Source: an uncultured Burkholderiales bacterium (GTDB taxonomy: Bacteria; Pseudomonadota; Gammaproteobacteria; Burkholderiales; Burkholderiaceae_E). Taken from it: a stretch of 38,761 nucleotides of DNA. The stretch is taken from assembly GCA_903923345.1 (NCBI GenBank), contig CAIXXI010000475.1:1-38761 (forward strand), given 5' to 3'. The notes beneath the pieces are model-generated. The model did no database searches. It was not told the origin of the DNA and saw only the letters and a list, made by a program, of their open reading frames with translations. Positions 1 to 8,743 of this stretch are shown piece after piece. Each line of letters begins with the position of its first letter. Positions within the stretch are counted from its first letter, which is position 1. A program made the position numbers and the translations under genes.

Positions 1-2
1 CC

Positions 3-149
3 GATCTGCGTGGCACCTGGACGATGTCCAAGCAGCACAACCCGATCCAGGACATCTACCTGCGCCGGGTCGAGGGCGAGCAGAACAAGTACGTGTCGGT
101 GGCCTGGAAGGCGCTTGCCGACCCGGCTCGCGGCTGCCGCATGGCCTGA
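3..149 (+). CDS. ABC transporter substrate-binding protein, C-terminal end (partial)
   Basis: Only the last 48 codons are present; the frame is open to the left edge and stops with TGA at 147-149. The tail contains a DIYLRRV stretch followed by a polar end, ending GCRMA. A periplasmic binding protein of the Leu/Ile/Val or amide/urea type is the expected partner directly before livH, and the tail fits the C-terminal lobe of that family. The assignment rests mainly on position: the stop is 13 bases from the livH start, so the two are probably one transcript. The ligand cannot be read from this fragment. Confidence 0.7.
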   Translation, partial: DLRGTWTMSKQHNPIQDIYLRRVEGEQNKYVSVAWKALADPARGCRMA

Positions 150-161
150 CCAAAGCAACAC

Positions 162-1031
162 GTGGACAGCGTCGCCTCGATCCTCATCCAGATCCTCAAC
201 GGGCTGCAATACGGCCTGTTGCTGTTTCTGGTCGCCTCGGGGCTGACGCTGATCTTTGGAATCATGGGCGTGATCAACCTCGCCCATGGCAGCTTCTACA
301 TGGTCGGCGCCTACCTCGCTTTCTCGCTGACCTCGGCCTTCAACAACCTGCTGCTTGCCCTGATCGCCGGTGTGGTGTTGTCGGTGCTGCTGGGCCTGCT
401 GCTTGAGCGGCTGCTCATCCGTCACTTCTACCACCGTGATCACCTCTACCAGGTCCTGCTCACCTACGGGCTGATCCTGATCTTCGAGCAGCTGCGCTCG
501 CTGCTGTGGGGCGATGATGTGCAGGGCGTGAAGATCCCCGAGCTCTTCAATCATTCGATTGCGCTGACCGACACCCTCTCCTACCCGGTCTACCGACTGG
601 TGATCTCAGCGGTCTGCATTGCGATTGCGCTGGCGCTGCATGGACTGATCCGCCATACCCGGCTGGGCATGATGATCCGGGCCGGTGCACACAATCGCGA
701 GATGACCGAGGCCATGGGCATCAACATCCGCCTGCTGTTCGCTCTGGTCTTTTCGCTCGGCGTGGCGCTGGCTGCGTTTGCCGGCATGCTGGCCGCCCCG
801 GTGTCATCGGTCTATCCGAACATGGGCAGTCAGGTGCTGATCATCTGCTTCGTGGTGGTCGTGATCGGCGGTATCGGTTCGGTCAAGGGCGCCCTGGTGG
901 CGGCCCTGCTGATCGGGCTGGCCGACACCTTCGGGCAGGTCTATCTGCCGCAGATCGCCGGCATGGTGGTCTATCTGCTGATGGCCCTGGTGCTGATCTT
1001 CCGGCCTGAAGGCCTGTTCAAGAAAACCTGA
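162..1031 (+). CDS. livH: Branched-chain amino acid ABC transporter permease LivH
   Basis: This 289-residue inner-membrane permease is one half of the channel of a HAAT-family importer. It is hydrophobic throughout, with about eight predicted membrane spans, and carries the family hallmark GVINLAHGSFYMVGAY near residues 36-51. The conserved permease loop around EAMGINIRLLF lies near residue 185, and a GGIGSVKGALVAAL segment lies near residue 238. Length is normal for LivH. Translation appears to start at GTG (162), because no upstream ATG is in frame and the first span follows at once; no strong Shine-Dalgarno is visible. It is followed after 9 bases by livM. The substrate could be Leu/Ile/Val or another amide or amino acid, since sequence alone does not separate these. 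Confidence 0.93.
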   Translation: MDSVASILIQILNGLQYGLLLFLVASGLTLIFGIMGVINLAHGSFYMVGAYLAFSLTSAFNNLLLALIAGVVLSVLLGLLLERLLIRHFYHRDHLYQVLLTYGLILIFEQLRSLLWGDDVQGVKIPELFNHSIALTDTLSYPVYRLVISAVCIAIALALHGLIRHTRLGMMIRAGAHNREMTEAMGINIRLLFALVFSLGVALAAFAGMLAAPVSSVYPNMGSQVLIICFVVVVIGGIGSVKGALVAALLIGLADTFGQVYLPQIAGMVVYLLMALVLIFRPEGLFKKT

Positions 1032-1040
1032 CCGGATCCA

Positions 1041-2021
1041 ATGCACGCCCATTCCCGCACCCTGGGTGCCCTGTTGCTGCTGGCTCTGGTAGCACTGGCT
1101 CTGTTTCCACTGGTCGGCAGCACCTTCTATCTGCAGCTGATCACCAAGGTGATGATCCTGGCCATCTTCGCGATGAGCCTGGACCTCCTGGTCGGCTATA
1201 CCGGACTGGTCAGCCTGGGCCATGCAGCCTTCTTCGGGCTGGCTGGCTATGCGCTGGCACTCATCCAGCCGAAATACGATCCGATGTCGATCTTCATCAC
1301 CCTGCCCGCAGCCCTGGCCCTGTGTGCGCTTTTTGCGCTCATCACCGGCGCGCTGGTGCTGCGCACCCGCGGCATCTACTTCATCATGGTCACGCTGGCC
1401 TTTGCGCAGATGGTGTACTTCGTCTTTCACGACACCGCATTGGGCGGCGGATCAGACGGTCTGTACATCAACAACAAGCCGCTGGTGGGATGGGGTGACC
1501 TGACCCTGCTCGATCTGGAAAACCGCACAAGCTTCTATTACCTCGTGCTGGTGCTGTTGGCGGCGGTCTACCTGCTGCTGCGTCGGGTGCTGGCCTCGAA
1601 TTTCGGGCATGCGCTGCAGGGCATCCGCGTCAACGAACACCGCATGCGCGCCATCGGTTTTCCGGTGATGCGCTATCAGCTCGGAGTCTATGTGCTGGCC
1701 GGCGTGCTGGCGGGTTTATCCGGCTATTTATCCGCCGCTCAGTTCGGTTTCGTGAACCCGGAGATCATCTCCTGGCATCAATCGGGTGCCGTGCTGATGA
1801 TGGTGATTCTGGGTGGCATGGGCACCTTGTCAGGTTCGATGATCGGCGCATTCGTGTTCGTGCTGCTCGAGGAATTCTTCAAGGACGACACCGTGTTCGG
1901 CGCAGTCGCCAAGCACTGGCAACTGCTCATGGGACTGATCATCGTGGCAGTCGCCTGCTTTTTGCCGCGCGGGCTGGTCGGGCTGCTGAGCCGGCGCAAC
2001 AAGGAGCCAGGCGATGCTTGA
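1041..2021 (+). CDS. livM: Branched-chain amino acid ABC transporter permease LivM
   Basis: The 326-residue second permease subunit pairs with LivH to form the transmembrane channel. Several hydrophobic spans are visible. The LivM hallmark MSLDLLVGYTGLVSLGHAAF occurs around residues 45-64, and GGMGTLSGSMIGAFVFVLLE lies near residue 257. The C-terminus ends in a basic, polar tail after FLPRGLVGLL, which is typical of the family. The stop overlaps the livG start by 8 bases, implying translational coupling of permease and ATPase. Nothing is unusual in length or composition. Confidence 0.93.
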   Translation: MHAHSRTLGALLLLALVALALFPLVGSTFYLQLITKVMILAIFAMSLDLLVGYTGLVSLGHAAFFGLAGYALALIQPKYDPMSIFITLPAALALCALFALITGALVLRTRGIYFIMVTLAFAQMVYFVFHDTALGGGSDGLYINNKPLVGWGDLTLLDLENRTSFYYLVLVLLAAVYLLLRRVLASNFGHALQGIRVNEHRMRAIGFPVMRYQLGVYVLAGVLAGLSGYLSAAQFGFVNPEIISWHQSGAVLMMVILGGMGTLSGSMIGAFVFVLLEEFFKDDTVFGAVAKHWQLLMGLIIVAVACFLPRGLVGLLSRRNKEPGDA

Positions 2022-2769
2022 GGTCAGCCAGCTGAGCAAGCACTTCGGTGGACTCAGGGCCAACTCCAACGTGGCACTGTCCGTGCGCGTCGGGCAGATC
2101 CATGTGGTGATCGGCCCCAATGGCGCCGGCAAAAGCACCCTGATCAACATGCTCTCGGGCGATCTCGCACCAAGCTCTGGTTCGATCAAGCTCGATGGCC
2201 GCGAGATCGCCGGCCTGCGCCCGGATGAAATCTCGCGCATGGGTGTGGGCCGCAGTTATCAGAAGACCAATATCTTTTCGAGCTTCACCGTGCTGGAGAA
2301 CTGCCGACTTGCGGCGCAGTCGCGCGCACCGCATGCCTGGCGGCTGTTCACCCCAGCCGATCGCCATGAGCCTGCGCTCGCCCTGGCCCGCCATGCCATC
2401 ACACAAGCCGAACTCGACGGACGTGAACATCGCATCGCCAGCACCCTCTCGCACGGCGAACAGCGCCAACTCGAAATCGCGCTGTCGCTGGCCACCTCAC
2501 CCCGTGTCCTGCTGCTGGACGAACCGCTGGCTGGCATGGGAGCTGAGGAATCGCAGCGCATGGTGGGGCTGATCGGCAAGCTCAGGTCCGAACACGCGAT
2601 TGTGCTGGTCGAACACGACATGGAGGCGGTGTTCGCGCTGGCCGATGTCCTGACCGTGATGGTCGAGGGCCAGGTGCTGGCCAGTGGCAGCCCCACCGAA
2701 ATCCGCACCAACCCGCAGGTGCAGGCGGCCTACCTGGGTCACGCGGGCGAGGAGCAGCCTCATGTCTGA
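2014..2769 (+). CDS. livG: Branched-chain amino acid ABC transporter ATP-binding protein LivG
   Basis: This 251-residue cytoplasmic ATPase powers the importer. Walker A GPNGAGKS is at residues 34-41, the signature LSHGEQRQLEIA near residue 145, Walker B LLLDEPLAGMG near residue 167, and the H-loop VEHDMEAVF near residue 199. The C-terminal extension, with SGSPTEIRTNPQVQAAYLG, is the usual LivG ending. The signature has His in place of the first Gly (LSHGEQ instead of LSGGEQ), which is common in LivG proteins. The start overlaps livM and the stop overlaps livF by 8 bases each, so livM-livG-livF form a tightly coupled block. Confidence 0.94.
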   Translation: MLEVSQLSKHFGGLRANSNVALSVRVGQIHVVIGPNGAGKSTLINMLSGDLAPSSGSIKLDGREIAGLRPDEISRMGVGRSYQKTNIFSSFTVLENCRLAAQSRAPHAWRLFTPADRHEPALALARHAITQAELDGREHRIASTLSHGEQRQLEIALSLATSPRVLLLDEPLAGMGAEESQRMVGLIGKLRSEHAIVLVEHDMEAVFALADVLTVMVEGQVLASGSPTEIRTNPQVQAAYLGHAGEEQPHV

Positions 2770-3475
2770 CTGGCTCATCGAGGCCACCGGCCTGCACACC
2801 TACTATGGCGCGAGCCACATCCTGCATGGCGTCGATTTTCGAGTCGCGCGCGGCGAGGCCATCGGCCTGATGGGCCGCAACGGCATGGGCAAGACCACCC
2901 TGATCAAGTCATTGCTGGGTCTCGTGCCGGTGCGATCCGGCGAGATCACCATCGCCGGCAAATCGATGCGCGGCGCAGCGCCTTATCGCATTGCGCGCGC
3001 GGGCATCGGCTATGTGCCCGAGGGTCGAGGCATCTTCCCGACGCTCTCGGTCATCGAAAATCTGCAGATGGCCGCAAGACCCGGCATTGATGGTCGGCGG
3101 CACTGGACACTCGAGCGCGTGCTGCAGACCTTCCCGCGGCTGGCCGAACGACGCCATCACGGCGGCACGCAATTGTCGGGCGGCGAACAGCAGATGCTGT
3201 CGATCGGCCGCGCGCTCATGACGCACCCGGACGTGCTGTTTCTGGACGAAGCCACCGAAGGTCTGGCACCCCTGATCGTGGCCGAGATCTGGCAGATCAT
3301 CGGCAAGGTCCGCGCAGAGGGCATTGCCACGGTGGTGGTCGACAAGAATTTCCGTTCGGTGCTCAAGTCCAGCGATCGCGCGGTGGTCTTGGTCAAGGGC
3401 GAAGTGGCGCTGGATGCGCCCTCAGCCAGCCTGGCCAGCGATCCGGATCAGTTGAATCGATTGCTCGGGGTTTGA
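2762..3475 (+). CDS. livF: Branched-chain amino acid ABC transporter ATP-binding protein LivF
   Basis: This is the second ATPase of the importer, 237 residues from the ATG at 2762. That start is preferred because GAGGAG lies just upstream and homology begins with a typical LivF N-terminus; an earlier in-frame start at 2684 would add a long, unlikely extension inside livG. Walker A GRNGMGKTT begins at residue 38, the signature LSGGEQQMLSIG follows near residue 139, and Walker B is VLFLDEATEGLAP. At the H-loop position it reads VVDKNF rather than the common VEQN of LivF; similar VDK variants occur in betaproteobacterial LivF paralogues. It is the last gene of the run, and 135 bases separate it from the convergent gamma-glutamyltransferase gene. 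Confidence 0.93.
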   Translation: MSDWLIEATGLHTYYGASHILHGVDFRVARGEAIGLMGRNGMGKTTLIKSLLGLVPVRSGEITIAGKSMRGAAPYRIARAGIGYVPEGRGIFPTLSVIENLQMAARPGIDGRRHWTLERVLQTFPRLAERRHHGGTQLSGGEQQMLSIGRALMTHPDVLFLDEATEGLAPLIVAEIWQIIGKVRAEGIATVVVDKNFRSVLKSSDRAVVLVKGEVALDAPSASLASDPDQLNRLLGV

Positions 3476-3610
3476 GGGTCGGTGCTAAAACCCCAACCAA
3501 CTCGACCCGCAGAATGCACAGCGCGTTCTGTCTTTCCTGCGCGACCGGGTGGCTCCACAGGACAATCCAGGCAGCATCGGCGAGGCTCTAAGCGGCTCGC
3601 AGCAGCCCGC

Positions 3611-5233
3611 TCACACCGCAATCGCAAGGCCCCCGGTCGCTGGATCAGCCCCACCATCCAGCACGCCGTCTTGCAGCCGAATGGCATGCACCCAAGCAAA
3701 GGTGTAGCTCTGAGCATGTCGCTTCACCGTATAGCCCTGACTGCATAACGCACGTTCGGTCGCATGCAGAATCCTGTTGGACAGCTCGATGGTGTTCGAC
3801 ACGGCTGCAAACCGCGGGGCACACACCGCCTGTTCAGCGCTCATCCCAAACTCCAGGACATTCAGCATGACCTGCAGATTGCCCATCGTGATGTAAGTCG
3901 CGCCTGGTGCACCCAGCACCAGATAAGGCCGATCATTCCTGAACACGATGGTCGGCGAGAGCGCAGAGAACCTGGCCTTGCCGGGTGCCAAGGAACCGGC
4001 ACGCCCTGGGCGCGGATCGAACACCGCCATGGCCCCGTTGTACATGAAGCCAAGCCCGTCAGTCACCACACCCGAGGGCTGACCCAATGTGTGAGTCATG
4101 GTGAAGGCATTGCCCTGATCATCGACGACGCAAATTTGCGTCGTGTGCTTGCTTTCTGCGCCGCCTGCATTGAACCGCGGGACATGGGCATGTTCACCGC
4201 GACGAATACGCTCCGCCATCGCCGCCGCGTAGGACTTCGAGGTGAGTTCCGAGACAGGAACATCATAGAAGCGCGGATCGCCCACTTTGGCATCTTTGTC
4301 AGCGGTGGCGATCTTCATCGCCTCCGACACCACACGAATGTATTCGGCCGAGTTGTGCCCCATCCCTCTCAGATCGAAGTGCTCGAGGATATTCAGCATC
4401 TCGATCAATTGAATGCCACCGCCAGGCGGGTGATTGGTCGCGATACGGTCCCCTCGATAGGTGCCCCAGAGCGGCGCTTTTTCCTCCACTTCGCACTGCT
4501 CCAGGTCGGCCTGAGACAGCAAACCACCGTTCGCCGCCATATCCGCGACGATCTCCTTGGCCAGCGCTCCGCGATAGAAGTCATCTACCCCATGCTTCGC
4601 AATACGCTCGAGCGTCGTGGCCATATCCGGGTTACGCAACATGTCGCCCACGGCAAGCACGCGACCATCAGGCTTGACATAGATCTTTCTGGTAGCAGGG
4701 TACTTAGTCACCATGCCGATGTTCGCATCGCGCCCAGCGCTGGGCGGCAAATTCCAGAACTCGCTCACATGCGGGCGAACAAGGACACCCTGACGCGCAT
4801 AGTCGACTGCAGGCCCCATCACATCGGCCAGTGACCGGGTGCCGAATCGGCGCAAAACGGTGTCGAAGGCCCGCAATGACATCGGCGTGGTCACCGCCTG
4901 GTAACCGATCTCATTGACCCGGTCTTTCAGGATGAATCCCCAACCATCCTGAGCCTCATGAAGAATGCGATCGGCCCACATGTCAGGTCTGACCGCCAGC
5001 GGCGCACGACCGTGAAAATCGATGCTGGTATGAGTGCCCTGCCCCGGCATGTAGATTTGCATATTGCCCATGCCGGCAATCCCGCACATCTGAGGATCCA
5101 CCACGGTTTGTACCAGCGCTGCCGCAATGGCTGCATCCACCACATTGCCGCCGGCGCGCAGCACGTCCGCCCCCGCCTCAGCCGCTTCCGGTTGTGCCGC
5201 GCATACCATCCCGTGTGTTGTTGCCTGCGTCAT
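3611..5233 (-). CDS. ggt: Gamma-glutamyltransferase family protein
   Basis: The product (540 residues) belongs to the Ntn-hydrolase gamma-glutamyltranspeptidase family, which removes or transfers gamma-glutamyl groups from glutathione and similar compounds after self-cleavage into two subunits. The expected nucleophile is Thr364 in the SKHTTQI segment, followed by VVDDQGNAFTMTHTLGQ, the usual start of the small subunit (about 177 residues). FSALSPTIVF matches the conserved Ser-Pro region near the active site, and LGAPGATYITMGNLQ matches the glycine-rich segment. The N-terminus, starting MTQATTHGMVCAAQ, has no signal peptide, so unlike E. coli Ggt the protein is probably cytoplasmic. AGGAG lies upstream of the start. 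It converges with livF, and a role in handling peptides or amides imported by that system is only inference. Confidence 0.88.
   Translation of the reverse strand: MTQATTHGMVCAAQPEAAEAGADVLRAGGNVVDAAIAAALVQTVVDPQMCGIAGMGNMQIYMPGQGTHTSIDFHGRAPLAVRPDMWADRILHEAQDGWGFILKDRVNEIGYQAVTTPMSLRAFDTVLRRFGTRSLADVMGPAVDYARQGVLVRPHVSEFWNLPPSAGRDANIGMVTKYPATRKIYVKPDGRVLAVGDMLRNPDMATTLERIAKHGVDDFYRGALAKEIVADMAANGGLLSQADLEQCEVEEKAPLWGTYRGDRIATNHPPGGGIQLIEMLNILEHFDLRGMGHNSAEYIRVVSEAMKIATADKDAKVGDPRFYDVPVSELTSKSYAAAMAERIRRGEHAHVPRFNAGGAESKHTTQICVVDDQGNAFTMTHTLGQPSGVVTDGLGFMYNGAMAVFDPRPGRAGSLAPGKARFSALSPTIVFRNDRPYLVLGAPGATYITMGNLQVMLNVLEFGMSAEQAVCAPRFAAVSNTIELSNRILHATERALCSQGYTVKRHAQSYTFAWVHAIRLQDGVLDGGADPATGGLAIAV
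4125..4144. repeat. Perfect 20-base palindrome in the ggt active-site codons
   Basis: The half-sites ACGACGCAAA and TTTGCGTCGT are exact reverse complements with no spacer. The sequence encodes the Thr-Thr-Gln-Ile-Cys-Val stretch at the predicted nucleophile of the gamma-glutamyltransferase, so coding constraint may account for it. Its core GCAAATTTGC recurs twice more in the window. No function can be assigned. Confidence 0.6.
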
Positions 5234-5341
5234 TCCCGTCTCCTGCTGATGGGCTGTGATTTGTGGGCTCGTCCGACGCCGGGCAAGCGGAGTACCGGGC
5301 AGGCTGCAGTGCCACGCATCTGCCGCGCAAACAATGAATCT

Positions 5342-5941
5342 CTAAGCCGGAAAGTGCTGAGCCGCCAATTGCCGCAACTCAGCCTCCTGAAGCGGTGCCA
5401 AGGTCGCCAGTGCCCACAAATCAAACGAACGTTCACGGCGGCGGGCTGCCACACCCGCAAAGCCTGACGACTGCAAGGTGCTGCTCAGCACTTTCTGGGT
5501 AAAGCCACATCGGTGCGCCATGTAGAGATTACCGCGCGCCATCGGTGGACGGTGGCCGTACAGAATGTCCAGTGGCGTGATGGGGCCTAGCGACGAGACA
5601 TAGGCAGGATCCAGCAGTTTGTCCTGCGCCACCAAGGCACAGACCGACTGCAAGTCAGGGCAGGTAATCACCACAAAGCCAGTCGGTCGAAGCACCCGCT
5701 TGAACTCGGCCAAAGCCAAGGGCACCTCATGCGGGTACAAATGCTCGATGTTGTGACTGGAGAAAATCGCATCAACCGATACCGAGGCCACGGCCGACAT
5801 ATCGGTCATCGTGCCAATGATGTCAGGCTGAACGGACGGATCGATGTCCAGGCGCAGTTCAGTCCAATCGGACGTGTTGAAGCCGCGCGTCGTCTGATTT
5901 TTGCGTTTGGGGCCGCAACCCACGTGGAGGAATGTTTTCAT
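5342..5941 (-). CDS. Class I SAM-dependent methyltransferase
   Basis: The product is 199 residues. It starts MKTFLHVGCGPKRK, where HVGCG is the motif I glycine loop that binds S-adenosylmethionine. LRLDIDPSVQPDI follows with the acidic residue that contacts the ribose, then FSSHNIEHLYPHEV (a motif IV-like segment) and FKRVLRPTGFVVITCPD, the usual strand after motif V. This architecture resembles small methyltransferases found near polysaccharide or cell-surface genes, but the substrate cannot be stated. It is on the same strand as the gamma-glutamyltransferase gene, whose start lies 109 bases downstream of its stop, so co-transcription is possible. No strong ribosome site is visible before the ATG. 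Confidence 0.8.
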   Translation of the reverse strand: MKTFLHVGCGPKRKNQTTRGFNTSDWTELRLDIDPSVQPDIIGTMTDMSAVASVSVDAIFSSHNIEHLYPHEVPLALAEFKRVLRPTGFVVITCPDLQSVCALVAQDKLLDPAYVSSLGPITPLDILYGHRPPMARGNLYMAHRCGFTQKVLSSTLQSSGFAGVAARRRERSFDLWALATLAPLQEAELRQLAAQHFPA

Positions 5942-6022
5942 AAGGAATTCTAGGCTGATCCGTCACGTATGCACGTGATCAATCGCCAAAGGAATACTCA
6001 AGAACGACGAGTCTGCCCTGTA

Positions 6023-7015
6023 TCAGCCGCGATGCGCAGCCGCCGCTCGCGTCAGGCGATCTCTCACCGCATCCCACTCGCCACCCGATGGCGGGGCAAG
6101 CACCAGTATCCGATCGATCCCAGCCCGATCGAAGCGCCGAAGCGCAGCAAACAAAGCCGCTTCGCAGTCAACAGCGCGGGTCGCGGCGGGCACCCAATCA
6201 CTCACGGTCGCAGCCAGGTGAGCTGGCGGTGGCTCGAACGCCCACAGCCCGATCTTCAGACCCTGACGCGCGAAGGCCTCGAGCCGAGCCTCGAGCGCAG
6301 CCGGCTCGATCAACTCGAGCGGCACATTCGGACTGTAGTGGGCCGCCAGCGTGCCCGAGGCGCGCGCGGCCTGCTCGTCTCGATCGGCCATTGGCTCACC
6401 CAGCACCTGTTCAATCCCCTCCCGGCGAATACGACCCGGACGCAGCCAGCGGGCCGGCGCACGGGTCAGATCAACGATGCTGGATTCCACGCCCACCTCA
6501 CAGGCGCCGCCATCCAGGATGAACGGCGCATCGGCACCGAGGTCATCGAGCACATGCTGTGCGGTGGTCGGACTGACCTTGCCAAAGCGATTGGCCGATG
6601 GCGCGGCCACGCCACTGCCGCCCAGCGCCACGAACCGGGCCAACAGTGCCTGTGCCAGAGGATGCGATGGGCAGCGCAGCCCGATGCTCGCCTGACCACC
6701 ACAGGCCCATGCCGGTGCATCAACGCGACGCGGCAGGATCATCGTCAAGGGCCCCGGCCAGAACGCAGCGGCCAGGCGCCGGGCGCGCTCATCGAACTGC
6801 GCCCACTTCATGGCCTGCTCAAGATCACTGACATGCACGATCAAAGGATGATCTGCAGGTCGTCCCTTGAGCGCATAGACTTTTTCGACCGCCTCACCCT
6901 GCGCGGCATCCGCGCCCAGCCCGTAGACGGTCTCGGTGGCAAAGGCCACCAGTTCACCCTCGATCAGCTGGCGCGCCGCCCGGTCGATGTTCTGCCGAGT
7001 CGGTGACTCGATCAC
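6023..7015 (-). CDS. sua5: L-threonylcarbamoyladenylate synthase (Sua5/YwlC type)
   Basis: This enzyme makes threonylcarbamoyl-AMP from threonine, bicarbonate and ATP, the first step of t6A37 modification of tRNAs. The YrdC domain fills the first 200 residues, with AFATETVYGLGADA and the KGRPADHPLIVHV nucleotide and substrate motif. A C-terminal Sua5 domain follows, giving 330 residues rather than the about 190 of single-domain TsaC. The GTG at 7015 is taken as the start because it overlaps the purK stop as GTGA, a classic coupling signal. An ATG at 7063 would give a longer product lying inside purK. It is the last gene of the purC-purE-purK run. Confidence 0.88.
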   Translation of the reverse strand: MIESPTRQNIDRAARQLIEGELVAFATETVYGLGADAAQGEAVEKVYALKGRPADHPLIVHVSDLEQAMKWAQFDERARRLAAAFWPGPLTMILPRRVDAPAWACGGQASIGLRCPSHPLAQALLARFVALGGSGVAAPSANRFGKVSPTTAQHVLDDLGADAPFILDGGACEVGVESSIVDLTRAPARWLRPGRIRREGIEQVLGEPMADRDEQAARASGTLAAHYSPNVPLELIEPAALEARLEAFARQGLKIGLWAFEPPPAHLAATVSDWVPAATRAVDCEAALFAALRRFDRAGIDRILVLAPPSGGEWDAVRDRLTRAAAAHRG

Positions 7016-8199
7016 CGGACGATGCCCAGCTGGCGCTCGATCGAATCCGCGGTGCGATGGCATGCTTCAACGCTCATACCCAGCACGGTCGCATGCCCCA
7101 TCTTGCGCCCGACCCGGGCATCGGTCTTGCCATACAGATGCAGCTTCACGCCGGGATGCGCGAGCACGGAAGACCAGTCGGGCTCGCTCGAGCCACCGGC
7201 CGGCCCGTCGGGCAGCCAGCAGTCGCCCAGCAGGTTGACCATCACTGACGGACACAGCGCATCAACCGCGCCGAGCGGCAAGCCAGCCAACACCCGCACC
7301 TGCTGCTCGAACTGACTGGTGATGCAGGCATCGATGGTGTAGTGCCCCGAGTTGTGCGGACGCGGCGCCATCTCGTTGACCACCAGCCGGCCGTCTTCAA
7401 GCAGAAAGAACTCGACGCACAGCACGCCGACATACTCGAGCCGGGCGGCAATCTGCAGGGTGGCCTCGGTGGCCTGACGGGCGAGGCTGTCATCGATGCG
7501 TGCGGGCACCGTCGAGACCGCCAGAATGCCGCCCCGATGAACATTCTCGGCCACGGGAAAGGCCACCGCTTTGCCATCAAAGCCACGGGCCACCACCACC
7601 GACAATTCGAGTTTCAGGGCCAGGCGCTTTTCGAGCACACAGGGCACATCACCGAGCGTGCCCTGCGCGTTGAAGGCCTTGAAGGCTTCGATCGCCTCGG
7701 TGCGGTCGGCCACGCGGGCCTGACCCTTGCCGTCGTAGCCCAGGCGCGCGACCTTCAGAATCGCTGGAAACAGCGCGTCTTCGGCCGCCATCAGATCGGC
7801 CTGCGTGGTCACCACGCAATAGGGCGCGACATCGATGCCGCAGCCGCGGATGAAATCTTTCTCGGCGATACGGTCCTGGGCGATGGCCACCGAGCGGGCC
7901 GCAGGGCTGACCACAATGTCGCGCGCCAGCCGATCGAGTGCCGCAGCCGGTACGTTCTCGAATTCGGTGGTCGCCGCCCCACACAGCCGGGCCATCTCAT
8001 CGAGGGCTGCTGCATCCAGATAATCGGCCTGGATGTGGCGGTCTGCGACCGTACCCGCAGGGCTGTCACTGCCCGGATCGAGCACACACACGCGATAGCC
8101 CAGGCTCTGGGCGGCCATGCAGAACATGCGACCGAGCTGGCCGCCGCCAAGCAGACCCAGCCAGGCACCCGGCGGTAAAGGAGGAACGGGACGCTTCAT
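7012..8199 (-). CDS. purK: 5-(carboxyamino)imidazole ribonucleotide synthase PurK
   Basis: PurK is the ATP-grasp enzyme that carboxylates AIR to N5-CAIR in purine synthesis, using ATP and bicarbonate. The 395-residue product starts at the ATG at 8199 and soon shows WLGLLGGGQLGRMFCMAA, the N-terminal dinucleotide-like fold. ATP-grasp motifs follow, including ILKVARLGYDGKGQARV and VLCVEFFLLEDGRLVVNEMAPRPHNSGHYTIDA (given as separate conserved blocks). An open frame extends upstream to 8439 but overlaps purE and lacks homology. The start is 4 bases after the purE stop and the end overlaps sua5 by GTGA. PurE, encoded just upstream, uses its product. Confidence 0.94.
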   Translation of the reverse strand: MKRPVPPLPPGAWLGLLGGGQLGRMFCMAAQSLGYRVCVLDPGSDSPAGTVADRHIQADYLDAAALDEMARLCGAATTEFENVPAAALDRLARDIVVSPAARSVAIAQDRIAEKDFIRGCGIDVAPYCVVTTQADLMAAEDALFPAILKVARLGYDGKGQARVADRTEAIEAFKAFNAQGTLGDVPCVLEKRLALKLELSVVVARGFDGKAVAFPVAENVHRGGILAVSTVPARIDDSLARQATEATLQIAARLEYVGVLCVEFFLLEDGRLVVNEMAPRPHNSGHYTIDACITSQFEQQVRVLAGLPLGAVDALCPSVMVNLLGDCWLPDGPAGGSSEPDWSSVLAHPGVKLHLYGKTDARVGRKMGHATVLGMSVEACHRTADSIERQLGIVR

Positions 8200-8203
8200 C
8201 GGC

Positions 8204-8701
8204 TCAGGCAGGCGGCAGTCGCATCGCACGCGCCGCATCGGTCTGCTTCGCGCGGAAGGCTTCGAGGCGAACAGCCAGGTCCTGATCGACGCAGGCGAGC
8301 ATCGCGACCGCATGCAGGGCGGCATTGGCTGCGCCCGCCTCGCCGATGGCGAAGGTCGCCACCGGAATGCCGCGTGGCATCTGCACGATCGAGAGCAGCG
8401 AATCTTCGCCGCGCAGGTACTTGGACGGCACCGGCACACCGAACACCGGCACGATGGTCTTGGCTGCGATCATGCCGGGCAGGTGCGCGGCGCCGCCGGC
8501 GCCGGCGATGATCGCCTGCAGGCCGCGGCCGCGCGCCGATTCGGCATAGGCGAACATTTCATCGGGCATGCGGTGGGCTGAGACCACCTTGAATTCATGG
8601 GGCACATCGAAGGCTGCCAGCACATCGACCGCATGCTGCATCACCTCCCAGTCGCTGCTGCTGCCCATCACCACGCCGACCCTGGGGGCGATATCACTCA
8701 T
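8204..8701 (-). CDS. purE: N5-carboxyaminoimidazole ribonucleotide mutase PurE
   Basis: PurE (165 residues) converts N5-CAIR to CAIR in purine synthesis. The nucleotide-binding motif [13 protein letters not shown] lies near the N-terminus, and the catalytic SAHRMPDEM and [17 protein letters not shown] motifs follow, all characteristic of class I bacterial PurE. Length is normal. It sits between purC and purK on the minus strand, as is usual in Burkholderiales. The 42-base gap from purC is short, so a common transcript is likely. Confidence 0.95.
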   Translation of the reverse strand: MSDIAPRVGVVMGSSSDWEVMQHAVDVLAAFDVPHEFKVVSAHRMPDEMFAYAESARGRGLQAIIAGAGGAAHLPGMIAAKTIVPVFGVPVPSKYLRGEDSLLSIVQMPRGIPVATFAIGEAGAANAALHAVAMLACVDQDLAVRLEAFRAKQTDAARAMRLPPA

Positions 8702-8743
8702 CGATTGCTCCGGAAAAACCGCGATTTTACCGGACCGCCCTGC

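Noticed and set aside
3467-3494. GGGGTTT / AAACCCC inverted repeat over the livF stop
   Set aside because: The loop is long (14 bases) and no T-tract follows on either strand, so it is not a convincing terminator.
3764-4834. 356-codon open frame on the plus strand
   Set aside because: It is antisense to ggt; its residues are rich in His/Arg with no family pattern, as expected for a shadow frame in GC-rich DNA.
5969-7006. 345-codon open frame on the plus strand
   Set aside because: It lies antisense to the sua5 gene, which has clear family motifs.
7342-8178. 278-codon open frame on the plus strand
   Set aside because: It is antisense to purK and has no recognisable domain.
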